NCBI GenBank assembly: GCA_030549335.1
Contig: JAUKPH010000017.1
Span: 4,085,001 to 4,149,000, forward strand
DNA length: 64,000 nucleotides
From: Pontederia crassipes
Taxonomy: Eukaryota > Streptophyta > Magnoliopsida > Commelinales > Pontederiaceae
Direction: 5' to 3'
Below are positions 18,639 to 30,717 of this stretch, piece by piece (position 1 is the first letter of the stretch; each line of letters starts with the position of its first letter). The translations under genes were made by a program, and so were the position numbers. Under the pieces are notes generated by a model. That model was given only the letters and a program-made list of their open reading frames with translations. It was not told the origin of the DNA and did no database searches.

Positions 18639-19098
18639 TAGGAGTGTTCACCAGATCAGGACCCAATGACCCGTAGGTTGGTGGTCGAGTCGGACTCGAC
18701 CCGACCCGACCACAATCCGAAGAGTAGTCGATCGGCTATGAATTGGGATTTTCCAACACGAGTCAACTCAACCGATCCGACGACCCGAAGTTATTTTTTT
18801 AACACTTTAATACAACTTTAAGCCTAAATTTGAATCAAAATGAGAAAAATATTAAAATAAAATAGTTTACAGATGGAAATAATTGTTAAATATTTGGAAA
18901 AAAATATTTTATGATTTAATATATATTAACTAATATTTTTTTATATTGAATAATATGAAAAAAGTAAGATTTTTTTTAAAAAGAAAAAAGTGATGGTCGG
19001 GTAACCTGACCAAACCGAACCCAACCCGACCCGGGTCAAGTTGGGTCGGATTTGCTACTCCCACGGGTCAAGTACAACTCGACCCGTGAACACCGCTA
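18639..19098. mobile_element. 460-bp hAT-type MITE with 8-bp target duplication
   Basis: The ends are TAGGAGTGTTCACC and GTGAACACCGCTA, which pair as short imperfect inverted repeats. They are flanked by AGCAATTT (18631-18638) and AGCAGTTT (19099-19106), an 8-bp duplication with one mismatch. Eight-base duplications and TAG-type ends point to the hAT superfamily. The interior is too short for a transposase and is rich in CCCGACCCGACC-like runs near both ends, with an A/T-rich middle. Confidence 0.8.
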
Positions 19099-19106
19099 AG
19101 CAGTTT

Positions 19107-21149
19107 CATCATACATACTATGGATGAAGAGTTTAATGATATTGAACCGAAAAAATGAGCTATACTTTTGCATAAGAGCGGTCGACGTGGTTGAAAAAAG
19201 CACATGATATTTTTTAGAGCAGTCATGGTCGACTTAGTTGAAGAAGACCAACCTAAAGGGTGATCAGGTTGATGCAATCATCTAGCGACCAATCTTCGCG
19301 ATGTACCAGTCGTGATGCAACATCTGTCAAATCCTTATGGAGAGAGAATGTTGGGGTTGAGGTGGAGTGGATTGCAATAGTAAAAAAATTTCCTCCGCCC
19401 CCTGTGGGTCCCCGTAGGGAATTCCTGATCGGGGCTCAGAGCTCGAGAAATTTTTCTCTCGTGGAGTCAGGGATGAGAGAAAATTGTCCCCGAACCCTAT
19501 TTCGAGAATCGGAACGGGTGTGGGGGGGAGTTGTCTCCATCCCGCGAGATCTCGGATTCTCGCACCCTAAATAATTAAGTGAGTGTATAAAAATAGTCTC
19601 ACATTGATAGTAGTAAATGAGAGTAAATGGACAAATATAAATGGAGGAGGAGACCAATGGATCAATATGAATGTTTATGAAGAAAGTCCATCTTTGAATA
19701 TTTTTCAAATTTATAATAATAATTTTTATCAAATTATCTCTTAGTAAAAAAAGTAATAAAAAATTTTGGTTGAACCAAAAATGCGGTTCGACCCATTTTT
19801 TCGGTATTGGCCAATTTTAATCGATTTTGATTGATTTTTGATCGGTTCGATTCGATTTAATTCGATCCGCTTTTGAGGTTAGGGCGACGACAATGGTCCT
19901 TGTTTGAGGAGGGCAACGATGATTTAAGAAGAGAGTTACTAGAAGAGGGCTGTGGGGTTCGGAAAATCGGAGTCCCGTGGGGCCTCGAACTCTCAGGAGA
20001 TTGGGACAGGGGATAAAATTTCTTCCGTACCAAAGATTTGGATCGGGGTCGGGGTGGGGGGAGTGTCCTCTGCCCCGAACAGGATCGAGTGTCACTCCTA
20101 CCTAGACGAAAAGTAGCCCATGCTCTTTACCCCTAATAATAAGTTGATATTAATATCATTCAAAAAAATATAAATTGTGTCTACGATGCATGGGCTTTGA
20201 TGCATGGATGCAGAGCATACATGGGCCATTCACTCAAAGATCCACGATAATCCATGAACTAATTGCTGGATCAAAGCGCAATGATCACAATTTATGCTCT
20301 TCGACTTCTCTAATGCAAGCAAGAAGGCCGTTTGAGGGTACACACCTCGATCTCAAGGCTTCATCCTAAGATTACACATCATGTTAATCATCATATGATA
20401 CCAAATCCGTGTGTTAATTCTTTTTTTCTTAAACCAAAGAGATGTTATCTATTAATATAAGTACTAAAAGAGTTCGAATTCATCAATTGAAGAGTTCCCC
20501 GAGGAGAGGTGTCTTCTCAAAAACTATCGCTAGCAGCAAAACGACTAAAATTTGCTAAAAAAATGCGTGGGTTAATTCTTAGCCATGGCGCCCAACTTAT
20601 ATATTTGTGCATGTATAATATCTTGCGGTATGCCACATACAAATCAAAGCCTACGGAGTTACACGCTCGGAGTGTCGAACAATGGCAGGCACGTCGGGTT
20701 TCCATTCATGCATCACAGCGTTATTCATTCGAAAATTTTTTTACTATACTTTATTTAATTAAATAAAAAATATTTTTTTTAAGAATTTGATAATAATATT
20801 TCTTGAAGGGACCAACGCGCTAAACCATATTTGAGACGAGGCCCAAGAATTTTACACGTGTGTCTTGACTCCTGACCCTGGACTTTATCTGTAATAAAGC
20901 CCTTTCTAGTGATCCCTCCAATGGAACTTAACTATCCTACACTATCCATAATTTTGAAGACCGCTCGGAGATAATAAGATTGGCCACATGGGCCCGAACA
21001 GCTTAACTAAATTACTCTCTCGGCTCACCGAATGCGATCCAAGTCCACGAACTATAAACGTGAAAAGAGGGAACAAGATTCCCTTTCTTCTCGTCTCCAT
21101 TATTACTATTAGGCCATTGTGAGGAAGAAAACCCTAGCCATATACGGCG
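19107..21149. other. intergenic DNA with GC-rich repeat fragments; promoter region of the RRM gene at its end
   Basis: Two GC-rich pieces, about 19376-19570 and 19850-20100, contain GATCGGGGTCGGGGTGG-like runs of the kind found in MITE interiors; I could not bound them. The remainder is AT-rich. The last 250 bases are presumably the promoter and leader of the gene starting at 21150. Confidence 0.5.
21052..21059 (+). promoter_or_regulatory. possible TATA element of the RRM-protein gene
   Basis: CTATAAAC lies 98 bases before the ATG at 21150, at a distance that would give a leader of about 65 bases. It is a weak match without other support. Confidence 0.3.
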
Positions 21150-23036
21150 ATGGAGCACGGCGGCGACGGCGACGGCGACGGCTACGGCGGCGGAGCGTTC
21201 CACCAGAACGAGGCCATCTCCGCCGTCCAAGACGACGACCAGTATTATGGAGAGGACGACGAGTACGACGACCTCTACAACGACGTCAACGTCGGCGAGG
21301 GTTTCCACCAGTCGCTCAATCGGAGACCCGAGGAACCTGCCGGAGTTTTCTCGGACGCAGATGAAGGACGGATCGAGCCTCCGCTCCGTCCTCCGCCTCC
21401 GCCACAACAGCCGGTGCCCGACCCATCGGAGAGGGCTCGAATGCTGGGGGCAGTCGGAGATCCGAAGGTCGATAGGCCCGTTGATAGATCCGGCGATTTC
21501 CAGGGCGGTGCTCCCAGGGGAAGCGTAGATTCGCTCGCGCCTGTGCCGCCGCCTCCACCTGCCCCACCGGTTCCGATGGCGCCTGCAGCACCAAGACCGG
21601 ATCTGGTGCAGGCTCCTGTTCGTCCGGCTCAGATCCAGGGTAATAATGGGGATAATAGTTTTGGTAACGATGGATTCCAGAGGCAAGCCGGCGGCTTCGG
21701 CAACGAAGCCCCCCAGAGGCAAGTGGGTGCTGTGGGAGCTGGACCTGGAAATAACGCTAATGGTGGCGGCAACATTGGCGCAGGAGGAGTTGGTGGAACC
21801 ACCCTTTTCGTTGGAGAACTCCATTGGTGGACTACCGATGCTCAATTGGAAGCGGAGCTCTGCAAGTATGGCGCTGTAAAAGAAGTTAAATTCTTCGATG
21901 AGAAGGCCAGTGGGAAGTCAAAAGGGTACTGTCAAGTCGACTTCTTCGACCCTATGGCTGCGGCTGCCTGCAAGGATGGCATGAATGGACATATGTTCAA
22001 CGGTCGTCCATGTGTTGTGGCTTTGGCATCTCCCTTCACTGTTCGCCGGATGGGTGAAAATCAAGTGAATAGAAACCAACAATCCATGGGCCAGTCACAA
22101 CCTCCAGCAATGGCACAGAAGGGAGGAAGAGGAGCTGGAGGACCTCCCCAGGGTGGTAACTTTGGGAAGGGAGGTGGAGGAGGTGGCGGTGGCGGCGGTG
22201 GAGGTGCTGGTGGGAATTGGGGAAGAGGTGGTGGTATGGGAAACCGAGGTCCGATGGGTAATATGAGAAATAGGATGGGTCCAGTTGGTGGAAGGGGCAT
22301 GATGGGGAATGGAGGGATGGTCCCTCCGCTCCCACCTATGATACCTCCAGGAGCTATGCTTGGTCAAGGATTTGATCCAACAGGCTATGGAGGGGCAATG
22401 GGCAGAATGGGCGCTGGCTATGGAGGTTTCCCAGCAGGACCTGCTGGTGTTCCATTTGGTGGAATGATGCCTTCATTCCCTCCAGTGGTGGCACCTCATG
22501 TAAACCCAGCTTTCTTTGGTCGTGGAATGGCACCTGGTGGTGTGGGAATGTGGTCAGATCCTACCATGGGTTCGTGGGGAGGTGAGGAGCAGTCCAGTTA
22601 TGGAGAAGATGCTGCATCTGATCAGCAATATGGAGAAGGAAGCCATGGTAGGGACAGGGGGCCTGAAAGGGACCGTTCTGATGTTTCTGATAGAAGACAT
22701 GAGAGGGAAAAAGAAATGGGCTCAGGTCAAGAATTGTCAGATAGGAGGTATCGCGATGAGAGAGATATGGGAAGAGATAGAGAAACTGGTAGGGAAAGGG
22801 ATCGAGAATGGGAAAGGGACAGGGATAGAGAAAGGGAGAAAGCCAGAGGAAGAGAAAGAGACAGAGAACGTGATCGTGATAGGTATAGAGATGACAGGGA
22901 CCGCCAGGTTGATCATTACAAGCATAGGGACCGTGAAACAGAGCGTGATGATGAATGGGACAAGGGAAGATCTTCGAGGCCTCGGAGCAAGTCAAGGGAG
23001 ATTGAACATGCAAAGAGGCGCAGGATGTCACCCTAA
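21150..23036 (+). CDS. RRM-domain protein with RD/RE-rich C-terminus, plant CFIm68/CPSF6-like, single exon
   Basis: 628 residues without an intron. The N-terminus is acidic, with a DDEYDDLYNDVNVGEGF segment at about 33-50 that I recognise from plant CFIm68-type RRM proteins. Then comes a proline-rich linker. One RRM spans about 217-296, with RNP2 LFVGEL and RNP1 KGYCQVDF; it lacks aromatic residues at two usual RNP1 sites, as CPSF6-type RRMs do. Residues about 330-475 are Gly/Met/Pro-rich, with a run of Gly near 340-355. Residues 500-628 are alternating Arg with Asp/Glu, ending in a basic KRRRMSP tail. CFIm68 pairs with CFIm25 to bind UGUA motifs and set poly(A) site choice in the nucleus; that role here is inferred from architecture. 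The ATG at 21150 is chosen because upstream frames are closed. A generic glycine-rich RRM splicing factor is the alternative. Confidence 0.85.
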   Translation: MEHGGDGDGDGYGGGAFHQNEAISAVQDDDQYYGEDDEYDDLYNDVNVGEGFHQSLNRRPEEPAGVFSDADEGRIEPPLRPPPPPQQPVPDPSERARMLGAVGDPKVDRPVDRSGDFQGGAPRGSVDSLAPVPPPPPAPPVPMAPAAPRPDLVQAPVRPAQIQGNNGDNSFGNDGFQRQAGGFGNEAPQRQVGAVGAGPGNNANGGGNIGAGGVGGTTLFVGELHWWTTDAQLEAELCKYGAVKEVKFFDEKASGKSKGYCQVDFFDPMAAAACKDGMNGHMFNGRPCVVALASPFTVRRMGENQVNRNQQSMGQSQPPAMAQKGGRGAGGPPQGGNFGKGGGGGGGGGGGGAGGNWGRGGGMGNRGPMGNMRNRMGPVGGRGMMGNGGMVPPLPPMIPPGAMLGQGFDPTGYGGAMGRMGAGYGGFPAGPAGVPFGGMMPSFPPVVAPHVNPAFFGRGMAPGGVGMWSDPTMGSWGGEEQSSYGEDAASDQQYGEGSHGRDRGPERDRSDVSDRRHEREKEMGSGQELSDRRYRDERDMGRDRETGRERDREWERDRDREREKARGRERDRERDRDRYRDDRDRQVDHYKHRDRETERDDEWDKGRSSRPRSKSREIEHAKRRRMSP

Positions 23037-24018
23037 TAGTGTTAGAGCGTATAACTATTTTGGCTGATGGTGTTATTTGGTTTTTAACACATGTTTCAAT
23101 AGCCGTTGGTACCAAGTCAAGAGTACTTTCTTCTGGTGATTATAAAGGAGCCTATGATTTACAAGGCATAAGTAAGTTACTCTAGTTCCCTAACTGCTTA
23201 ATTTGGTATTTGTGTACTTCTGAAAATTAGTATTTATGTCTGCTCAGAGTTAATTGGAGCTATGTTCATGATATGTCATAAAATGTATTCTTGTTCTTTT
23301 GTTGAGTATATCTGTTATTTTCTTATGTTACAATGTAACTACTCTTCAAGTAATTATTGATGCTCAAGTAGAATTTAAGTTGTTTTGAAACCAAACTTTG
23401 CATAAAGGAAGTTGATGCATTTATCAAACAATTCATCTCCATTATTTATTCGTCTCTTGACTATTATGAACGTTATGTTTTTTCATGTCTTGTTTTAACA
23501 CTTTAGGCCACCTTCTCACTTGTCCTCTTTTCACTTATTTGAACTCTGGATCATCTAAGCTATGCACACAAGTCATTGTGTTAGACCTATATGCTGGAAA
23601 TCTTTCCATTACTGAAAGGGTATATGAAATATATGGAGCACCATTGATATTAGTATCAATCGTTGAAATACGACATAGGAACATGAAACCCCAGCAATAT
23701 CCTAGGCATTAATATTAAAACCTATGTTGTATCATATGTATGGAGCAAACTGAAACAATGTCCTATTTTTTTAAAGATAATGAAATAACGCTCTACTGAA
23801 CCATTGTTTGCGTTATTGAGTTAATTTAATAAGAATATCCCTAAAAAAAGAGTCGTACATTTTTAATGAATGATTTTTTCTCCTAGTTACTATTCCCATT
23901 AGTCTATTTGTTTGATTTTTTAGTAGGTAGGTGCAATATTTCTTGTATGCTTTAACAATATTATTTTTATTGTAAATCTCGTCAAACATCATTCTAGAAC
24001 AGTCTATCACCTGATATT

Positions 24019-24209
24019 GCAGGACATGATTGGCATATATTTTAACTGTACCCAGTTGTAGAATCCTTTCTTTCATAAAAAAAGAACTCGGTTCTTGTCT
24101 AATATTATCTATTGCAGAACATGATTGGCATATATTTTAACTGTACCCAGTTGTAGAATCCTTTCTTTCATAAAAAAAAGAACTCGGCTCTTGTCTAATA
24201 TTATCTAGT
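24019..24209. repeat. two-copy tandem duplication, 95/96 bp
   Basis: Copy one starts GCAGGACATGATTGGCAT at 24019. Copy two starts GCAGAACATGATTGGCAT at 24114. The copies differ by about two substitutions and one extra A in an A-run, so the duplication is recent. Confidence 0.95.
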
Positions 24210-25828
24210 TTAGTACAATATCTGATTAATCATGTCAAATGTTTTTGTTGTGAATACTGCATTGTATGAAATTGAGATTTAAAGAAAACATTCACGTAGG
24301 TCCACTGTACAGTACTTTATTCAGTTCTTTTATTGCATTTTCTTGTAAGTAATTTGATTGCTCTTCTGAGGATATGTTGGAGAACCTCAAAACATGTGGC
24401 AGGAAAAAAACTGTAAAAAATTCATAGAAACTCGTTGATGTAAAATTTTACCATAGAATAACATGTTTTATTTACCTGATTACATGGTCCTTGATAAATA
24501 ATTAAAAGTATATTTATTGACACATAAGAGAGGAATTAAATATTGAAAGATGATGTGAGGGAGAGAAAATTGGTTGCGTGAAAATCACATACACCCAAAC
24601 TGAGAAACCGATCGTAGCATGTTATGTTGCATACGTATGAGTACAAGGTTACGTAAGATTTTAAAACTCTAGGGTACGGATATGGCAATCTAAAAATATA
24701 ATTTCCTTCTAGAAAAATGGAAATATAAGTTATGCATAATATATGAACTCTTCTCAAGGAAAATATAATATAGCATTCTGAAATTTATAAAGTAAATTAT
24801 CATAACTAATAACATAATAAGCAATGAAGTTATCTCCAATAAGTCAACATAGAAATAAATACTAATCTTTTAAAAAATTATACAAACCTAGTACAACCCA
24901 ATTGGGCCAGTCAATTTTCATACCCGAACAAAAAAGGTAAAGTCACTCAGAGATCAAGTGAGCTCTCCGACACTTTTATAAGTATTGGAGTAAGAAAGGC
25001 AAGCATGTCTCGGTCTTCCTAAATTGTGGCAGGTGTGTGTTGTGAAAGGTGAAGCCGGGGACATCATGGTCAAATTTGCTTCTCTCATCTCCACCTTGGG
25101 TTGGTATCGTGATCTCTCATGAAGGCTGTCAGTAAAGATTTAGCAGCACCCATGTCAAGCTCAACACACATCACCTCTCATTCCTTCTACAAGTGTCCAG
25201 ATATATGGGTACCGGATCCATAGTGTACCCATATCATTAAAATACATTAAAGTATTGGGGACGCGAGTGTACGCCTACCCAAGAATGCTCGTACCGGTAT
25301 GGGTACTCTGGTCAAAGAGACTACCCATGCATCATAGGTATCAGATCGAGATGATCTCGCCTAACAACAGTCTGGGAATTCACCCGTGCTTGGAGTAAGA
25401 TTGAGTTCGCTTTTCCAAGATTTGTGCGGCCTCTACCCACCTACTACATCTGTTGAGAATAGCAACAACCTAAGCATCAACTCATGACACTCCGATTCTT
25501 GAGAGTGTATTTAAGTAAAGTACTATGATGTTTGCATGGTTAACGAAGATGTGCACATATAGGTAGTGTCTAAGTTATATAATTTAGTGTCTTAGTCAAG
25601 TAATCATGAGTAACACTTTTTTTAAAAAAAGTAATCATGAGTAAGTGTTGTTTGTACATATTATTTACGTTTCTTGAACATAGTTTTAGGGAAGGGCTAT
25701 TTTTACTCATAAGAGAATGTTTGAACTTACTCATGACAGTCAAGAATCGCTAAATATAGTAAGTAGGTTGTGTTTTAAATTTGATATGAAGTGTCAATAT
25801 CCTCATATAGTATGAAGATGGTTTTTCC

Positions 25829-25846
25829 GGGGGGGGGGGGGGGGGG
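25829..25846. repeat. poly-G tract of 18
   Basis: Eighteen consecutive G followed by TGGTGGTGG in otherwise AT-rich DNA. The length may be imprecise. Confidence 0.9.
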
Positions 25847-26600
25847 TGGTGGTGGTTGCAGATGGTTTGTCTGCTGGTCAGGTGGATAGTCAAAGCTAAG
25901 TGGGATTTTATGCGGCTTATGGGTCTATGGCCTTTCTAGAAGTGCCTGGTTTCTGTTTTATTCTACAATGTTAGTGATGAGTGTTTTTCTGTTTTATGGT
26001 TTTGATGCCATTTTTAAAAAGAAACTTAATTTGATAATTTCTTTTTCTGACCTCTGAATAGAACAATTTTTTATGAGTTATTATTGATACTTGTAATTAA
26101 CGATTTGCACTTTCTGTGTACTTACAGATAGAAGACCTTTCTCAATAAGACAACCGGTGTTTAGGCTCCTCTAGGCAGTCTGATCATCGAACTAGTAAGT
26201 TGTACCATCAGCTCCTGGTCTTTTAAGTAAAACGAGAACTTGTTGACTTACTATATTTGAATGGTTGCTAGTCCTCTATCATTTACAATCGGACTTGGAA
26301 CTACTTTGTTGCTTTTTTATGATTTCCTCGGATATGGATTGCAGTGTCAAAACCGTGAATGTTAATGATGCAGGATTACTGTCATTGCTAAATGGACCTT
26401 AAATTGGTGATGGTGCTTGTTCCAGAGATATTTCGTTTATATTGTGAAAAAACGAGATTTGTAGAATTTCTTTTTGTTTCGTGTAGAAATATTGTCTATA
26501 TCCTCATGTAGGAATTTTGTTTATAACTAGTTAATATAGGAATGCCCCCTCTCCATTGCTGGATCCGAGTGGCACCTCGTGGTCTCATGGAATGTACATG

Positions 26601-29600
26601 TGGTCCTTAGCAATCTGTGATTTTCCTCTGTATGTAATATGAGGGCAGTATGTTCTAGGTTGAGACTAATTGGACCCCTCATGATTTAGATGTAAGAGGC
26701 CATCTTAGTCTTACAACATCAGGATGCAAAGCTCGATGATTGATCGAAATGCTCAGTTGTCGCCGCCTAGGGATCTTTCAAATTGAATCACAAACGGCAT
26801 TCATGTTTCCGTGCAACGGCAATTATCAGACTGGTTGTAAATAGGGTTGGGGGGTAAAATCCTCAAATATGTGGGTGTGCATAATTTGATTGTATTATGT
26901 GGCTGTGAGCATATACATTATCAAGGCACGTGTAAACTGGAATTAGGTCAATTGGTATCCTCTGGATGGACACTGCAATATGCCTTTCACTCACAGCTGC
27001 TTTTATTGTATTTAATAGTGATCTAATTTCCTTCTTTTTTCTAGACATGACTTTAGTACATATGAAATGAGGTGGTGCACTCATGTCCGTAGTCGTTCTC
27101 TGTGTCCAATTAGTTGCATCTGATATTCCAATAATACTGTAGAAGGCCGTAAGGGAATGTTAAATGTAATCTCTGTTGGAGCGTGTGATAAATTAGTCTT
27201 CAAATTCGACTGGAACTGAGATATCGGTTTGATATATATATTTTCATGTGTTCAAATTTTTTGTTGTAACTTAGTGTTACTATTTTGGTCCATTGCGGAG
27301 CGAAAATTACAAACTTGAAATTTGTTTGCCATTCGAATGAACCCTTCTCTTCTGATTTTCGATTGAAGGTTCAATGTCGCAAACTAGATAATTGTTAGTT
27401 TATTTGAATATTTGTTTTGTATTGGCGGTCGATTTGATATCCGATGGACCAGATCGATACGGACGAGGTGTAATCTGATATTACACTCTTCTGAGACTAT
27501 TGGACATCTTCCAAATATTTTCCTCGTAAATTAAAGTTACACGTGCACGGCATGACAAGCACTCGATGGTGGATAGCCAGACTTGATCGAAAGAAAGAAG
27601 CAGATGATATGAAGAGTCACATTTGACTGCATGCTTATCCAATGTTTGCTTTGACACACCACTAAACGCAGGTTGGCCTCACATTTGACGTCACGTTTCG
27701 TCAAATGTTTCCTCGTTTCGCCTGGAACTTGCTTGTCAAATAGATCTTTTTAGTGCCCCAGTTCATCCGTAGGTGGGTTGAGCTGTCGCAAAGAAAGAAG
27801 CCTAGAATACGACATTTTGGAGGCGTCCAAAGTTGGATGCCTATTCAATCAATTAAGTTTGGTCTTTGAGTTCAAATTCGGTCTAACGAGGGTTGGGTTG
27901 GATTGAATTGAGTTGGATGGTTGAGTCATTCTATTATTACTTTTAAAAATTTTCCGACATTCTTTAATATAATGTATACTTTTTTTTTAATTTAAAGAAT
28001 GAATACTTTTTATATATTTTAAATTGCATTCTCAGAATAGATAAATAATACATTTAAATGAAAATTTTAAAAATATTCCTCGACGAGTTGGAGCGCATCG
28101 AACATGCGTTGAGATTTAACCTTTGGTCAGGTTGTGGTCGTAGATATTATTTTAAACTTGTGGATAGATAATGCACAGGTAAGCGGTTTATTAATAAAAT
28201 AAGTATTATCGTCAAAGAAATGGATACTCGTTATTATTTGATGTAGAATAAAAGTTGGTGTTTTATTTTTGTTATTATTTATTTTAGCTTCGAGGTTAGT
28301 TCAGATATGTTGTAAAGCTCTACAAATAAATCAACATTACTATGATAATGCAAAATAACTTTTTCATCGAATTTCTCTCTGCGGTGTGCCGTGAAATTTG
28401 TGATACAATTATTTTTACAGTGTTTCGAATGATCAATAATAGATTTATTTATAGAGTTGGAAATAGATCAACCTTAAAATCAATACATGAGCCTTAGTGA
28501 CGTTAGGTAGTGATGTGATCAAAGGAAGATAATTATCGATGACATTTTAAAAATAGCAGATTAGATGGTCACTTCTAATGGAGGACTTTTCAACTTATCT
28601 GATGTCAATTGAAGACTGTTACACAGTAATGATCTAATTAATGGATACTTAAAATTAGCCTTTACAAACTTTTCATTTATTGTTGAATCAATCCGGCCGG
28701 CCTTGAAAAATGAAAAGAACAATGAAGTCAAACCTAACAAAATGTGAGCCCTAGTCCCAATGCAACAATAATTTGAGGAAGATTTAAACTTGATCTACGT
28801 GACATTTGTTGAAAAAAGATGAAAAGAATATCATGGAATAAATAAAAAGGAAGCATTACCAACTTTTTTACGAGTAGACAATTTTATTGAAAAAATTGAG
28901 TTCATAACTATCCTTTGGATGAAAGAAAGAGCATCAAACTTTTGTTGTAAAATTCGACCTGAAATGATTAATGGGTAAAATTCGACTTGAAATGATTAAT
29001 GGGTCAAAGTCGGACCGAATGAATTGAGTTCATAATTATCGGATGATCGAATCGAATAATATAAATTAATAAAAATAAAAAAATTAAAAAGATTGTCATG
29101 TTATAGTCCATATATAATATTTTAGTATAACAAATATATTAATAAAATATATAATATAATAAAGTAAAATAAAATGGCTCAAATCAAATAATATAATAAA
29201 ATAAGAATAAGTTAAGTCATCAATCAAATATTAGTTAAATAACAAAAATCTTATGAAATAATTATAAATAAAAAATATTGATATTATATATGTAACAAAA
29301 AACGAAAGAAAAAAAAGCCATGGAGAGTCGAAGGTCAAATTTAAGTGACACATGAATTGTTGTAAATGTCAAGACATTGGTTGTTATGTTGGTATGTTAA
29401 GCAGCTGGAGCAACTTCATCTGCTGCCAAGGAGAGATCAGTGCCTTCCTTCTTTCTCTGCCCAATCCTTCAGGCAAGCTCAGGTCGTTCCTGCATTTTGT
29501 CCATGGGATCCAAACTATACTTCTCCTATGACCAACTTGAAGCTCATGCACCTAAAGTAAACCTTATTCACAACCATGCTCTGCGGTTCGCCATACAGGA

Positions 29601-29702
29601 TTGGCTTTGCCAGTCTTGAACGTTAGCAAAGCAGGATCATCTTGGTAGTCTTGTTGTCCTCTGAGGCTGTTGTTGTTCTACGTTCATTCCTTTTAGTGGA
29701 GC
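26601..29702. other. intergenic DNA, 3.1 kb
   Basis: No gene is recognised. TTGAC-type motifs cluster around 27560-27740, but there is no adjacent gene for them to serve. A GGGTTGGGTTGG and GACGAGTTGG pair at 27880-28140 resembles MITE interiors. An imperfect near-repeat, AAATTCGACTTGAAATGATTAATGGGT, occurs at about 28950-29005. Bases 29366-29560 hold a 64-codon open stretch that might be an exon of an unknown or decayed gene. Confidence 0.5.
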
Positions 29703-30148
29703 TGTTACGAAAAAAGGGAGAGAGGGATCGCACGAAATACAGAAGAATACGAAGAGGAAAAACGGCGACGGCTCTTTGTTATGAAATAATGATGATTACA
29801 AGGATAGGTCTCGGTCTAGACCCCTAGGGAGTTTATATAGGCACTCCCTTTGACAGATGATAGGAATTACATACGGACTGAGATTCTAAATAAATTCCCT
29901 GAAAATAGGACACCTATCTCATGATAAGGAAATAAATCAAATTCGAATCACAAACAGAATACCCCTAAAAATTTTCGCTCAGGGGGCTCCGCCCCCTTGC
30001 AACCCCCGCAGGGGAGGATCCCCTGGATCCCCCCTTGACCCCCCACAGACTCGCTGACCGGGCAACGAGACCCCCGTAAAAGAATTCTGCTGAAGCGCCT
30101 GACTATGTAGGGGGACCAACTGGATTCAGATTCAAGGCATTATTAACA
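29703..30148 (-). mobile_element. solo LTR of a copia-like retrotransposon, 446 bp
   Basis: Reads TGTTACGAAAA ... TTATTAACA, with LTR-type TG/CA ends that are also a short inverted repeat (TGTTA/TAACA). Flanks are GGAGC (29698-29702) and TGAGC (30149-30153), a 5-bp duplication with one mismatch. On the minus strand a canonical TATATAAAC box lies at about 29831-29839, placing transcription leftward. A GC-rich block at about 29985-30070 (GGGGGCTCCGCCCCC and neighbours) sits in the U3 part. No second LTR or internal region is present. Confidence 0.75.
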
Positions 30149-30717
30149 TGAGCATTGTTGTATTCTCTGTATATATGTTTTGTTTTTCTTTTTATTTTCA
30201 TGTATAGTTGAGGGCGAAATCAGAGAGCACCGTTGTGCCACACTGTATAAAGATTATGAAAGAGCTATTTTTTTTCTCAATTGAGTTAATGAGTGGCAGC
30301 TTTCTTTTATTTTTATTTTCACGACGCAATACATCATTTTTATTTTTTATTTTATGTAGAAAGTTCTTTATGTTTATGCTTATTTTATTCAAAATATATG
30401 TTTACGTAGAAATTTTTATCTCAATTGTGTTCGTTTCTGGACATAAGAGCAGAGCAAGTGCTAAGCAGGCCCCGGTCCCGGTCCCACACCCCTATACGGC
30501 ACTTCCTGCTCCTCTTTTCTCTTCATGTGTAGCAAATGTTCCACGACATTCTTCTGTAAAATTATGCGACTATAACAGTTTTGGTTCGTTAGTTGGGAGC
30601 CCACTATCTTCTAAATATGACACATTGGCATACAAAAGATTTAAGCCAAAATCATTGCAGGTATATATACAATAATTATGTGCATAGGTATATATCATTG
30701 CAGGTATATATACATAA
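30149..30717. other. unassigned segment with an exon-like open stretch
   Basis: An open stretch on the plus strand at about 30430-30660 encodes a Ser/Pro/Ala-containing peptide with VKLCDYNSFGSLVGSP and YKRFKPKSLQ. Its composition is more protein-like than the surroundings. It is followed by repeated CAG/GTATATATAC motifs. I do not recognise the family and no start or stop pair supports a gene, so it may be a decayed or captured exon. Confidence 0.3.

Larger units (their letters stand above)
23037..26600 (+). other. downstream region of the RRM gene, possibly a spliced 3' UTR
   Basis: No coding frame is seen. Strong donor-like GTAAGT sites occur after 23171 and after 26194. Good CAG acceptors occur before 26128 (CTTACAG) and 26345 (GATTGCAG). 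Together they would define a 3' UTR with two introns, 23172-26127 and 26195-26344. This is a reading of splice consensus only; a simple unspliced 3' UTR ending before 23400 is equally possible. Confidence 0.35.

Noticed and set aside
21012-21845. 277-codon minus-strand open frame
   Set aside because: It is the antisense shadow of the GC-rich 5' part of the RRM gene, whose own frame has a real domain.
22516-23115. Overlapping frames of about 180 codons on both strands
   Set aside because: They are other-phase readings of the RD/RE-coding repeat of the RRM gene.
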